NCBI GenBank assembly: GCA_016927425.1
Contig: JAFGMR010000007.1
Location: 1-64,000, forward strand
Direction: 5' to 3'
Source of the DNA: Methanotrichaceae archaeon
GTDB lineage: Archaea > Halobacteriota > Methanosarcinia > Methanotrichales > Methanotrichaceae
Length of the DNA: 64,000 bases
This document shows, piece after piece, positions 24,529 through 33,199 of the stretch. The position numbers and the translations under genes were made by a program. The notes beneath the pieces are model-generated. The model ran no database searches. It saw only the letters and a program-made list of their open reading frames with translations, and was not told the origin of the DNA. Within the stretch, counting starts at the first letter, position 1. Each line of letters begins with the position of its first letter.

Positions 24529-24975
24529 ATGGTAAACAGACTCCTCGCGATAATATTCGCCCTCGTCGCAACGGGCGCGGCGGTTGGGTTCGTTAGCGAT
24601 GATATGAAGGCGGGACTGACCGAAGGGCTGCGCATAGGCATTCAGATCGGACACATGAAAGGGCAGGCGGAGCTTGGAACAAATGTCTCGGCGTACAATA
24701 CCAATGTGGCGCAGTTCAACGAATGGCTGGCCCAGACATTTTCCGGCGATCCGGCCACGATCGACCAGTTCTCCTTGACCCCGATCGACCAGACTAGCCA
24801 GGCAACGACTGGCTCTCAGCAGTCGATGCACACAATCGACGGAGGACCCAAGGCTACACAAGAGCAGGTCAGTGAGATGGGGACGGGAATTGCGGGCGGA
24901 AGCGAGCCCATGATCAATGGCGTGCCCAAATCAGTTTACTGCACCAACTGCCCAGAGTGCACCGCATGTCAGTAG
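24529..24975 (+). CDS. secreted small protein ending in a cysteine cluster
   Basis: 148 aa, signal peptide MVNRLLAIIFALVATGAAVG, then a Gln/Thr/Ser-rich region and a C-terminal knot VYCTNCPECTACQ just before TAG. No family recognised. The Cys tail could bind metal or form disulfides. The motif YCTNCPEC is encoded again, in frame, 25 codons further on (25012-25035), beyond the TAG. Confidence 0.65.
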   Translation: MVNRLLAIIFALVATGAAVGFVSDDMKAGLTEGLRIGIQIGHMKGQAELGTNVSAYNTNVAQFNEWLAQTFSGDPATIDQFSLTPIDQTSQATTGSQQSMHTIDGGPKATQEQVSEMGTGIAGGSEPMINGVPKSVYCTNCPECTACQ

Positions 24976-24984
24976 ACGGCAGCG

Positions 24985-25163
24985 GTGAGCCAATCAACCA
25001 GCATATCCACCTATTGCACTAACTGCCCAGAGTGCCCTGGGTACTGGAAGGGGGCCATCGGTCTGATCGGCTCCCTCGCCCCGGGGGCGGTCTCATGGGG
25101 CCCTTCCCGGCCCCCCCTATCGTGGGGGGATCTTCGCGGCCAAATCAGCATCCGATCAACATG
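24985..25163 (+). CDS. small frame with a second YCTNCPEC motif, possibly read-through or coupled ORF
   Basis: 59 codons from GTG at 24985, in the same frame as the secreted protein after its TAG. Encodes TYCTNCPECPGYW then a Gly/Pro/Ser-rich tail. Its TGA overlaps the ATG of the acetyltransferase gene as ATGA, the geometry of a translated upstream gene. It may be the decayed C-terminus of the preceding protein, a read-through extension or an independent small gene; the sequence alone cannot decide. Confidence 0.35.
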
Positions 25164-25679
25164 AGGACATATGGAACCCCCTCTTCTGGCCCTCTTGATG
25201 CTATAACCATACGCACCGAGATCAAACCCGGCGACCTTGGCTGCATCACCTACTTGCATGGAATGCTGTATTCGTTGGAGTATGGATTCGACTCGACCTT
25301 CGAGCCATATGTGGCAGCCCCCCTATGCGAGTTCGCGCTCTCCCAGAATCGCGAGGGACAGAGGATATGGATTGCCGAGATGGGCGGAAGGATCGTTGGA
25401 TGCGTGGCGATAGTCAGGCACTCGTCTGAAGTGGCCCAGCTTCGCTGGCTGCTTGTCTCCCCGCGCGCACGCGACCTCGGGCTTGGAGGGATGCTCGTCT
25501 CACGATCATTGGACTTCTGCCGGGAGAGGGGCTATCGCTCCGTATTCCTCTGGACTGTGAGCTTCCTCTTGACGGCAAAGGCGATATATCGATCCTTAGG
25601 CTTTCATAAGACTGAGGAGAAGACGCACTTCTTATGGGGGAGGATGCTCACAGAGGAGCGCTACGAGCTCGAGCTCTGA
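25161..25679 (+). CDS. GNAT family N-acetyltransferase
   Basis: 172 aa single GNAT domain: IWIAEMGGRIVGCVAIVR (strands 2-4), LRWLLVSPRARDLGLGGMLV holding the acetyl-CoA pyrophosphate loop (RxxGxG variant), LDFCRERGYRSVFLWT and AKAIYRSLGFHKTEEK. Substrate unknown. Start at the ATG at 25161 because the 43 codons before it are Gly/Pro/Arg-rich shadow; it overlaps the small frame upstream by 4 bases. Confidence 0.85.
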   Translation: MRTYGTPSSGPLDAITIRTEIKPGDLGCITYLHGMLYSLEYGFDSTFEPYVAAPLCEFALSQNREGQRIWIAEMGGRIVGCVAIVRHSSEVAQLRWLLVSPRARDLGLGGMLVSRSLDFCRERGYRSVFLWTVSFLLTAKAIYRSLGFHKTEEKTHFLWGRMLTEERYELEL

Positions 25680-25706
25680 TCTCCGCTCTTCAAAAGGCAT
25701 TTTTCG

Positions 25707-26456
25707 CTATCCTTCTTCTCCTCGATCTCGGGCCTGCGCCTTCGTGGAAGGCGGCTTTCGGCACGCCAGGGCGCTTGTCGATACGGCAAGGCCTGCCTTT
25801 GTGAGGAGGAATGCAAAGAAGGCATATGCAAAGGGAAGCCAAGCGGGCATTCCCATGAAGTCCTGCACGATGTATGACCAGGCCCCCCTCGCCACAGGCA
25901 GGGCCTCGCATGCTGGGCCCAGCACCCCCCCTGCTGCCATCAGGACGATCGTCTCCATCCCGGGCCCTCTGGCTAGCGCGACTGCGAGTATGCAGAGCGA
26001 GGCTGCGAGTGCGAGCGTTGCGTTCCTGCCTAGAGCGATGAAGAGGACCACCTCCCCAGCGAGGCCTGCGAGGGCGAGCGGCAGATCCCCAGCCCTTCCC
26101 CCTGGCACCCGGCCGAGCGTCCCTCTGAGGATTAGAATCATCGCGGGGAGAAAGCATGCCCAGATCGAGAAGAGCCAGGGCGGGATCAGGAATAGCCCTC
26201 CAGTCTCCGAGTACTTCCATAGACCCCCTCCAACGCATGCGATCTCCGTCAGGGGCCCAAGCAGCGCACCTGCTCCTGCAAGCATAATTCCCTCTCTCGG
26301 TCCCAGTCGAAGGACAAGGGGGAGGATGATTGGAACCAGTAACGCTCCCAGGAGATAAGGCTCCTTCCACTTCCAAGCTATGAGCACCGTGGCCAAGGCT
26401 GCGAGGAGGAGGACGAGGGCTATATCGAGCGACCTGGAGATGGGGGTCATCGCCAT
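25707..26456 (-). CDS. polytopic membrane protein of unknown function
   Basis: About 249 aa with seven or eight hydrophobic segments (SLDIALVLLLAALATVLIAW, YLLGALLVPIILPLVL, GIMLAGAGALLGPLTEI, FSIWACFLPAMILIL, and so on) and a basic tail ACRKPPSTKAQARDRG. The two segments LGPLTEIACVGGGLWKYS and LGPACEALPVARGAWSYI are internal repeats, so the protein may be a duplicated half. Resembles uncharacterised small integral membrane proteins; no catalytic motif seen. Start at the ATG ending at 26456, the first before the hydrophobic part. Confidence 0.75.
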   Translation of the reverse strand: MAMTPISRSLDIALVLLLAALATVLIAWKWKEPYLLGALLVPIILPLVLRLGPREGIMLAGAGALLGPLTEIACVGGGLWKYSETGGLFLIPPWLFSIWACFLPAMILILRGTLGRVPGGRAGDLPLALAGLAGEVVLFIALGRNATLALAASLCILAVALARGPGMETIVLMAAGGVLGPACEALPVARGAWSYIVQDFMGMPAWLPFAYAFFAFLLTKAGLAVSTSALACRKPPSTKAQARDRGEEG

Positions 26457-26557
26457 CCAGGCCTGATGCCATCGGTAAAAAGGATATCCGCTATCGGGGG
26501 AAGGCAGATTTGGCCCTCCGCGTCCTCCTGAGGCGAAGCGTCCTGCGCCCCCCACCT

Positions 26558-27007
26558 TCAGTAGCAGTGGGCTACGAGCACGTGCACCTTGGAGCTTCGG
26601 CAGACCTTCTCAGCAACCGATCCCATCATCAGCCGCTCGATCCCGGTCATGCCGATGCGCCCCATCACAAGCACGTCCACAGGAGGCCTTGCCAGCTTCA
26701 GGATCTCTTCTACCGGATGGCCCTCAACGATCTTGGTCTGGCAGGGGACGGAGGCGGCGCTTGCAACCTTCTCGACGTGTTCGGTTGCAACCATCCCCTC
26801 CACCATGACCATCTCATTGAGCTTTTCCAAGACCTCGGTCATCTTGGCCTCGGAAAGGCCCCCAATTGGGGCCACGTACTTGGCCGTATCTGCCACGTAA
26901 AGCGCGGTTACGCTTCCCTTGGAGAGGACAGCGAGTTCAATCCCTACCTTCGCCGCCATCTCGCTATGCTTCGATCCATCGGTTGCGATCAGTATCTTCT
27001 TGAACAT
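26558..27007 (-). CDS. universal stress protein (UspA family)
   Basis: 149 aa single USP domain: FKKILIATDGSKHSEMA (first strand and Asp), VTALYVADTAKY, a helical insert, VEGHPVEEILKLARPPVDVLVMGRIGMTG and GSVAEKVCRSSKVHVLVAHCY. The usual ATP-binding GxxGxxGxxxxxxGS is recognisable as GRIGMTGIERLMMGS. Start taken at ATG ending 27007 with GGAG six bases upstream; a TATA-like GTTTATATC (27040-27048) lies upstream. A decayed relative lies at 60754. Confidence 0.88.
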   Translation of the reverse strand: MFKKILIATDGSKHSEMAAKVGIELAVLSKGSVTALYVADTAKYVAPIGGLSEAKMTEVLEKLNEMVMVEGMVATEHVEKVASAASVPCQTKIVEGHPVEEILKLARPPVDVLVMGRIGMTGIERLMMGSVAEKVCRSSKVHVLVAHCY

Positions 27008-27111
27008 ATCAGTCTCCATTAATTGTTATGGTAATTGGATATAAACAATCCTTTGGAACCTCAAGCCGCTCCCCCGCGATCATCTCGCGGTGCGATGCGG
27101 GAATGATCGCC

Positions 27112-28194
27112 CTAATGCCCCGGCGAAGAGCCGGATCCGCTCGCATGCTCGGGCAGCGCCTGAGCCACGAGGTCGATTAGATCGATCGCCATTCCCCCGG
27201 CATCGTTGAGGTTCTTCATGCAGAGTGGACAGGTTGTGACTATCGTCTCGACATTGGAAGGAAGATCCTCCAATCGGCGCCGCGCCATCCGCAGCGAGAG
27301 ATCGGGATATCCTGACCTGACCCCTCCGCCGCCGCCACAGCATCGTGCCTCTTCCCTGCTCCACTTCATCTCCTCGAGGTTGCAAATGGCCTCGATCACC
27401 CGTCGGGGCGGATCGAATATGCGGTTATGCCTTCCCATGTGGCAGGGATCGTGATATGTTACGGTGATATCGAGGGATTTGAGCTTCAGATCGGAGATAT
27501 GCTCTTCCAGAAACTCCGATAGGCTGAGCACCTCGAACTCGGGTGGGTAGTCATTCTTCAGCGTGGTGTAGCAGCCGGCGCATCCGGTGATCACCGTCTC
27601 CGCTCCCGTTGCCCGGATCTGCTCCAGGTTGTGATCGATCGTCTCCGCTGCGATTCCTGTGCGCAGCAGGGGCGAGCCGCAGCACCTCTCGTTCTTTAGA
27701 ACCGTAACCCCAAGGGGCTTGATTATGGAAAGCGTCCTTGCCGTAACTTGTGGATAGCGGTAGGAGTTTAGGCATCCTGCGAAGTAGACCGCTTTCGCCC
27801 GATCTGGGATCTCCTTCTCGGTCATCCAGGCGAGCCGATCCTGGGCCTCTCCCAGGCTGTTTCCCGTCGCCTGGATCCGCGTCTTCAGCTTGAGCTGTGC
27901 CTCGCTCAAGAGCCCACGGCCCGAAATCGCCCTTCGGGCGCCCTCGATCAGCTGGGGAGAGTTGATTTCCGCTGGGCATATTTCCTTGCAAATCCCGCAT
28001 GTGGTGCAGCTCCTCAGGCTCGCAAGGGCTGCCTCGTCCGGCAAACCTCCATCCAACAGGTGCCCGGCGATCATTAATCTGCCCCTTGCGGAGGTGGACT
28101 CCCATCCAAGCTCTCGAAATACGGGGCATACCGAGCGGCAGGTTCCGCACCTGACGCATTTGAGGATCTCTCTGATATCCGGTTTCCCCGTCAT
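27112..28194 (-). CDS. GlcF/HdrD-type iron-sulfur subunit of an oxidoreductase
   Basis: 360 aa. Two 4Fe-4S ferredoxin motifs (CVRCGTCRSVCPV and CTTCGICKEICPA), then two CCG domains (AGCLNSYRY with ERCCGSPLL and GCAGCY; DPCHMGRHNR with CCGGGGGV and CPLCMKNL) that ligate a non-cubane cluster. Electron partner of the FAD protein encoded just upstream, whose stop overlaps its ATG by one base. The pair resembles bacterial glycolate/lactate oxidase GlcDF; in methanogens the acceptor might be methanophenazine or a heterodisulfide-like carrier. Confidence 0.88.
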   Translation of the reverse strand: MTGKPDIREILKCVRCGTCRSVCPVFRELGWESTSARGRLMIAGHLLDGGLPDEAALASLRSCTTCGICKEICPAEINSPQLIEGARRAISGRGLLSEAQLKLKTRIQATGNSLGEAQDRLAWMTEKEIPDRAKAVYFAGCLNSYRYPQVTARTLSIIKPLGVTVLKNERCCGSPLLRTGIAAETIDHNLEQIRATGAETVITGCAGCYTTLKNDYPPEFEVLSLSEFLEEHISDLKLKSLDITVTYHDPCHMGRHNRIFDPPRRVIEAICNLEEMKWSREEARCCGGGGGVRSGYPDLSLRMARRRLEDLPSNVETIVTTCPLCMKNLNDAGGMAIDLIDLVAQALPEHASGSGSSPGH

Positions 28195-29564
28195 CAAAGC
28201 CCCAGCTTTCCAGGATTGAGGATCCCCTGGGGATCGATCGCCCTCTTTATGGAGCGCATCAGGTCGAGCCCCTCCCCCCATTGTCTTTCCATGTAGCGGG
28301 CTCGAGCAAGGCCTATCCCGTGTTCGGCGGAGACCGTGCCTCCCAGATCCAGGGCCGCAAGGTGTATCCTGTCTGCCGCCCTCTCGAGCGCCCCCCATCT
28401 GTCCTCGTCTGTGATGTCGATGAAGAGGGCTGCGTGCAGGTTTCCATCGCCGATGTGGCCGTACTTCATGGCGGGAATGCCAGCCTCCTCTGCGATCCTC
28501 TCTACCCGCGCGATCAGCGTCGGGATCTGGCTTATAGGGACGCCGACGTCCTCGCCCAGGTAGACGCGCGAGAGGTTTGGGTCGAGCCTTGAGACCGCTG
28601 CCCCAACGAGCCTCCTCGCAGCCCAGATCTCCTCCATCTCCTCCTTGCCCGTGGCGATGCGGACGGAGATTGCGGCGCTGCAGGCCCTCTCGATCTGCTC
28701 AGCCTCTTCAGCTGTGGACTGCTCGGAACCATCCACCTCGAAGAGGATGAGGTCCCCGTCCATGGGAAGCGCGAGGTTTGGATTGCACTTGGATAAAACC
28801 ATCAAGGTTGTGCGGTCGAGGATCTCGCAGGCCGATGGAACGATGCCAGCCGAGAATGCCTCTATCACCGCCCTTGCGCCTGCTTCGGCCGTGGGAAAGG
28901 AGGCTGCGATAAGGCGCCTTGCCCGCGGCAGGGGTGTGATCCTGAGGCGGGCGGCCGTGATTATGCCTAGCGTTCCCTCTGAACCCACCATCAGCCTCGT
29001 CAGGTCGTAGCCGGCAGAGCTCTTGAGCATGCGAGAACCCGTATGGATCACCCTGCCGTCGGCCATCACCACCTCCAAGTCGAGGACATGATCGCGCGTT
29101 GTGCCATACTTCACGCATCGCATGCCGCTTGCGTTGTTTGCGATCATCCCGCCGATAGTGCACATGGCAGAGCTTCCAGGGTCGGGCGGAAAGAAGAATC
29201 CGTGCTCCTTCAAGGCCCAGTTGAGCCTCTCCGGGATCACGCCCGGCTCGATTTGGACCTGGAGGTCATCGAGGTCGAGCTCGAGCATGCGGTCCATCCC
29301 CGAGAGGTCGAGAAGGATGCCGCCTTTGATGGGAACCGCCCCTCCGGCAAGGCCTGTTCCCGCCCCCCTGGGAGTTACGGGCACCCCCAATCGTCCCGCA
29401 AGGCGGACGATCTCCGATACCTCGATAGCATTGAGCGGGCGGACCACGTAGTCTGGCAGCCCTCTCACTTGGGAAGCGTCGCGGGAGTAACAGAGCCTCT
29501 CAGAGGACGAGTCAGTTGCCCTATCCCCGACCAATCGTCTCAGATCGTCTATGAGGTTCATCAT
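28194..29564 (-). CDS. FAD-linked oxidase, GlcD / D-lactate dehydrogenase type
   Basis: 456 aa. FAD_binding_4 domain (VTPRGAGTGLAGGAVPIKGG, PPDPGSSAMCTIGGMIANNASGMRCVKYG) and FAD-oxidase C-terminal domain (IPAMKYGHIGDGNLHAALF, GTVSAEHGIGLARARYM). Oxidises a 2-hydroxyacid such as D-lactate or glycolate; substrate unknown. Start at the paired ATGs (29564/29561), since the open frame before them has no fold. Translationally linked to the iron-sulfur subunit. Confidence 0.88.
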   Translation of the reverse strand: MMNLIDDLRRLVGDRATDSSSERLCYSRDASQVRGLPDYVVRPLNAIEVSEIVRLAGRLGVPVTPRGAGTGLAGGAVPIKGGILLDLSGMDRMLELDLDDLQVQIEPGVIPERLNWALKEHGFFFPPDPGSSAMCTIGGMIANNASGMRCVKYGTTRDHVLDLEVVMADGRVIHTGSRMLKSSAGYDLTRLMVGSEGTLGIITAARLRITPLPRARRLIAASFPTAEAGARAVIEAFSAGIVPSACEILDRTTLMVLSKCNPNLALPMDGDLILFEVDGSEQSTAEEAEQIERACSAAISVRIATGKEEMEEIWAARRLVGAAVSRLDPNLSRVYLGEDVGVPISQIPTLIARVERIAEEAGIPAMKYGHIGDGNLHAALFIDITDEDRWGALERAADRIHLAALDLGGTVSAEHGIGLARARYMERQWGEGLDLMRSIKRAIDPQGILNPGKLGL

Positions 29565-29646
29565 CGGCCAGGGGAAGCTCCGCCCTTGCGAGGCAAAAAA
29601 GGTTCCTGATAATCGCGTCGGCGGGATGCGCTGATCTTGGACCACA

Positions 29647-30714
29647 TCAGAGCTGCTTATTCAGCTCGATGAAGCGGGTCATGGCCTCCTTTGACTCCTG
29701 GAGGCGTCCGAGAATGCGTAGCACAAGGGCCTTGTTGAATAGGGCGGTGGCATTCAAGGGGTAGGCATCCAAGGCCTTGTCATAGCTTGCCAGGGCCTCC
29801 TTGTACCTTCCCAAGTGGTAGAGGGCAAATCCCCTATCGCTCCAGCATCGTGTGTCGCAGGAGTCGAGCTCCAATGCCCGGTCCAGGCAGGAAAGCGCCT
29901 CTCCATATCTCCCCAGTTCGAGGAGGGCCATTCCTCTATTATACCAGAGCGGCGGATACTCCGGATCCCCTGCCTGGTCGAAGCAGTGCAAGGCCTTCTG
30001 GGCCTGACCCATCCTGCGCAGCGCAAGGCCGAGGCCAATCCAGGCCTTGGAGAAGTCGGGGTCGATCACAACGGCCCGATGATAGCACGAAGCAGCCTCT
30101 TGATAACGTTCGAGATGGCTTAGGGCATCCGCCCTGTCGTACCATGATTGGGGCCTTTTTGGGCAGAGATCAGTTGCCCTGATGAAGCAATCGAGCGCTC
30201 TCTGGTAGTCGTCGTTTGCCTGATGGGCATATCCTTTGTGAGCCCATGCGTTTATATCCTGGGGATCGATTCCAAGTGCACGATCATAAGCCTCGATCGC
30301 CTCCTGGAATCTCTCCAGGGAGTGCAGGGCGAGCCCCTGGCATATCCACGCCTCGGCATCCCATGGATTCATCTCGGCATCTTGGCCCATCCAGCCCAGG
30401 CCGTAGGTCATGTCGAGCTCCATCGCCTTATCGTAGCAGACGACGGCCTCCTGAAACCGGCCGAGCTCGCAGAGCGAGTCCGCCTTGTTCTCCCAGGATT
30501 CGGCATCCATCGGATCGAGCTCGATGGCTCGATCAAAACAGCATAAGGCATCCTCGCTGCAACCTAGGGCGGAGAGGGCAAGGCCCTTCTCATTCCATGC
30601 CTTCTCGCAGGAGGAGTCGAGCTCAATCGCCCGGTCAAAGCAGCTCAGGGCCTCTTGATATCGGCATTGTCCGAGGAGAGCATCGCCCTTCTCGCACCAT
30701 CCAACAGGACACAT
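29647..30714 (-). CDS. tetratricopeptide repeat protein
   Basis: 355 aa composed almost entirely of about ten TPRs of 34 residues (for example YQEALSCFDRAIELDSSCEKAW, FQEAIEAYDRALGIDPQDINAW, YKEALASYDKALDAYPLNATAL), with two regions of near duplication. One unit is interrupted (GWMGQDAEMNPWDAEAW), pointing to a deletion or insertion near residue 110. No signal or membrane segment, so a cytosolic scaffold. Many such genes are found in Methanothrix-type genomes. No partner is indicated by the neighbours. Confidence 0.85.
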   Translation of the reverse strand: MCPVGWCEKGDALLGQCRYQEALSCFDRAIELDSSCEKAWNEKGLALSALGCSEDALCCFDRAIELDPMDAESWENKADSLCELGRFQEAVVCYDKAMELDMTYGLGWMGQDAEMNPWDAEAWICQGLALHSLERFQEAIEAYDRALGIDPQDINAWAHKGYAHQANDDYQRALDCFIRATDLCPKRPQSWYDRADALSHLERYQEAASCYHRAVVIDPDFSKAWIGLGLALRRMGQAQKALHCFDQAGDPEYPPLWYNRGMALLELGRYGEALSCLDRALELDSCDTRCWSDRGFALYHLGRYKEALASYDKALDAYPLNATALFNKALVLRILGRLQESKEAMTRFIELNKQL

Positions 30715-30806
30715 CCATCGCGGTTTAGCGTTATGCTAACCATTCCACCTCCGCATCGTCGGCTTAAGAGATATATCTCTCATGTTTAAATATAAGGATT
30801 TTACCC

Positions 30807-31943
30807 TCATCTGACGATCTCATCGAACTCTGCCTGGCTTAGATGCGCGGGGCTGTAGCTCTCGCCCCTCTCATTAAGGACCCCGACGAACGATCGGAGA
30901 TGCTTCTTGGATCCCTCGAGAAGTCCCACGTAGGTCACGCGAATCTCCTCGCTATCCGTCTCGTTCAGTCGGCTCGAAAGGTCGGTTATGCTCATCTCCT
31001 CGATCGAGCATGCGATTCTCAAGGCCTCCTCCGGCGAGGCCTGGCCTGTTGCCGAGTAGTTCTCGTAGATCTCCTGGAATGATGAAGCGGTAAACGCGCC
31101 TCGCGCCTCCACGACCGGGTCCGCAATGCCGTTTCGGTCTATCAGCACCTTGACCGCGTCCATATGGTTCTGCTCGGAGTTCGCAGTCGCGTTCATGATT
31201 GAGAGGTTATGAATGCTTCCGAACTCCCTGTAGAGGTCCCTTGCCATCTTCTCCTCCTCTCGGATGTACGTCACTCCCTCTACCTCTTGGGCGGTGAGGG
31301 GGGATGCCTCCCTCACCTCCGAGCCGCCAGAATCCAGCACAATAACAGCCTCTCCATGGGCTACGTTGTGTTTGACGAGGGGATCGTCGGAGGAGGACAT
31401 GGCCCAGATTATGGGGACCTCTTCACCGGGGGTGAAAGCCTTATCGTAAGTGTCCCCTGTATTCAAGCGCCTCTTGACCTCGATTACTGTGTATCCATCG
31501 ACCTCTCGTCCCCCGTACGCCGCGATATCGTCGGTCCCGCCGAGCTCCACATCCTCTGGATGGGGGCCGTAGCTATCGACGGAGTACTGATCCTTAACAA
31601 AGGCCTCGTCATCGACCACATATCCAAGGATCATATCGGCATCCTTCATCCATTCGCGCGGATCGAAGCCGAGCGAGGTCCATCCAGTGGTCTCTCCCCT
31701 CATCGCCAGGTAGATGTACTCATCGTCGTTCTTCCACGATATCTCGAGGTCTCCTCCGGTGAGGCCATAGCCCTGGGCCCCGTGAAGGACCAATGAACGG
31801 GCATACTCATGATCTCCAACTACCCCGTCTGCATTCCATTCCTCCGACGCATCGTGCTCGGACGCCTCTGGGGGGCTCTCCGTTTGGATGCAGCCGCATA
31901 GGATGGCGGCTGCGATCAAAGCGATCAAGGACAGTGGTCGCAT
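30807..31943 (-). CDS. lipoprotein with DOMON-like and DUF2202 domains
   Basis: 378 aa. N-terminal signal with lipobox AAILCGC; start at ATG ending 31943 because it precedes the lipobox peptide directly. Residues 35-200 resemble a DOMON/cytochrome-type b-binding or sugar-binding sandwich (WNADGVVGDHEYARSL, LEISWKNDDEYIYLAMRGETTGW, SLGFDP). Residues 210-378 are DUF2202, a ferritin-like helical bundle (YIREEEKMARDLYREFG, NSEQNHMDAVKVLID, YVGLLEGSKKHLRSFVGVL). A surface-anchored redox or metal role is inferred; function not known. Confidence 0.8.
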   Translation of the reverse strand: MRPLSLIALIAAAILCGCIQTESPPEASEHDASEEWNADGVVGDHEYARSLVLHGAQGYGLTGGDLEISWKNDDEYIYLAMRGETTGWTSLGFDPREWMKDADMILGYVVDDEAFVKDQYSVDSYGPHPEDVELGGTDDIAAYGGREVDGYTVIEVKRRLNTGDTYDKAFTPGEEVPIIWAMSSSDDPLVKHNVAHGEAVIVLDSGGSEVREASPLTAQEVEGVTYIREEEKMARDLYREFGSIHNLSIMNATANSEQNHMDAVKVLIDRNGIADPVVEARGAFTASSFQEIYENYSATGQASPEEALRIACSIEEMSITDLSSRLNETDSEEIRVTYVGLLEGSKKHLRSFVGVLNERGESYSPAHLSQAEFDEIVR

Positions 31944-32164
31944 CACAATCACCATTATTATTGATGTATTCCATCGAATATCATGCTTTCGGGACGATAC
32001 AGGACCCCAAACGGGGCTACTGGAAGGCTAATTCGCCGCAGCATCCCTCCGCCCGGCGACGGATGGAAATGTGCTAATCGTGACAGGTGGATGCATGTTG
32101 GTATTGGCCAGCGGTGGATATATCTCCTAGAGGCTCAAACCTTCTGACCAATGGAGGAGATCTA

Positions 32165-32851
32165 TTGAGGGAAAAAGCACCATTGATAGCGGCGCTCGTG
32201 GTTGTGTTCGCAGTCATCCTGATCATATTTCCGGGAGGTACTGCTCAAGGAGGGACGCTTGGGGATTCGTGGTTGACCCCATCCGATCCCCAGGCAGGGG
32301 AGATACTCTACTTCGACAACTTCTCAAGCAGCAAGAGCGGCTGGCTAAGGTTCGATGCAGGAGACGTTCTCGCAGATTATCGGGATATGGCCTATAGGAT
32401 CACCGTCGTGCCGGATGGTGCTTGGTGGTGGTGCAGGGCCAACAAAAACTTCACCGACTTCGTGATGGAGATCGAGGCAACGCAGATCTCGGGTCCCGAC
32501 GACAACGCCTATGGCGTCGTGGCTCGCCTAATCGATTCAAGAACCTTCTACATGTTCCTCATATCTGGGGATGGCTACTACGGCTTTGGCGCTTTGAATA
32601 ACAACACGTGGGTCAAGCCCTTGGAATGGGAGCAATCATCTGCCATCAATCTCGGCAACGCCACAAACCAGATCAAGCTCATCTGCAAGGGCGACCTCCT
32701 TAGCTTCTATGCAAATGGCGTCTTGCTTGGCGAACATAGGGAGGGAACGCTCTCCTACGGCGACGTCGGCCTCTACGTCGGATCCGTCAAAGGGGGAAAC
32801 GTGACAGTAAGCTTCGACGACCTGCGCGTATGGAAGCTCAAGAGGAGCTGA
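32165..32851 (+). CDS. membrane-anchored LamG/DUF1080-like surface protein
   Basis: 228 aa. N-terminal hydrophobic anchor (APLIAALVVVFAVILIIF) then a concanavalin-like sandwich: DNFSSSKSGWLRFDAG, WWWCRANKNFTDFVMEIEAT, YGVVARLIDSRTFYMFLISGDGYYGFG, ICKGDLLSFYANGVLLG, VGLYVGSVKGGNVTVSFDDLRVW. Such domains bind or cleave sugars; no catalytic residue can be named. Starts with TTG at 32165, with GGAGG seven bases upstream; the ATG at 32087 lacks a ribosome site. Confidence 0.78.
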   Translation: MREKAPLIAALVVVFAVILIIFPGGTAQGGTLGDSWLTPSDPQAGEILYFDNFSSSKSGWLRFDAGDVLADYRDMAYRITVVPDGAWWWCRANKNFTDFVMEIEATQISGPDDNAYGVVARLIDSRTFYMFLISGDGYYGFGALNNNTWVKPLEWEQSSAINLGNATNQIKLICKGDLLSFYANGVLLGEHREGTLSYGDVGLYVGSVKGGNVTVSFDDLRVWKLKRS

Positions 32852-33199
32852 TGAATGGACGAGGCCTGGCTATCGGGAGCCAGGGTCTCTTCACCCCCAC
32901 TTTTTCGCCTTTGGCAATAGGTGCCTCGATCTTTTGATTGGCAATCGGATCGTTCATGGAGCTTGAATCGCCGATTTGACCGGTCTGATTGATCTTGCTT
33001 GTCGGCATTAATGGTGAAGATTTTTAATCATTCATCTCCTCCGATGTGGTATTAATTGCGATCAAAGGCGGCATCGGCCATAACCAGAAGGATTATAAAT
33101 CAGTAGCCACAGGTGGGCCCGCGGATGCATATAGATGTGCAACGATGTATTAGCAGCTGAGGCCGGCTGGCCGTTTGAGGGATTGCCGGGGGGATCGCG
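32852..33199. other. intergenic region before iorA
   Basis: No gene seen. It holds the terminator-like hairpin at 32865-32884, an AT-rich stretch near 33020 (GATTTTTAATCATTCATC) and a TATA-like segment (GATTATAAATC) near 33092, about 100 bases before iorA, a candidate promoter. Confidence 0.4.
32865..32905 (+). terminator. hairpin terminator
   Basis: CCTGGCT (32865-32871) pairs perfectly with AGCCAGG (32878-32884) across a 6-base loop, followed by TTTTT at 32901-32905, just after the end of the plus-strand gene. Confidence 0.55.

Noticed and set aside
24973-24975. Pyrrolysine at the TAG before the second CTNCPEC motif
   Set aside because: No pyl gene or tRNA-Pyl in the window, and the flanking residues give no reason for Pyl; plain stop or read-through is simpler.
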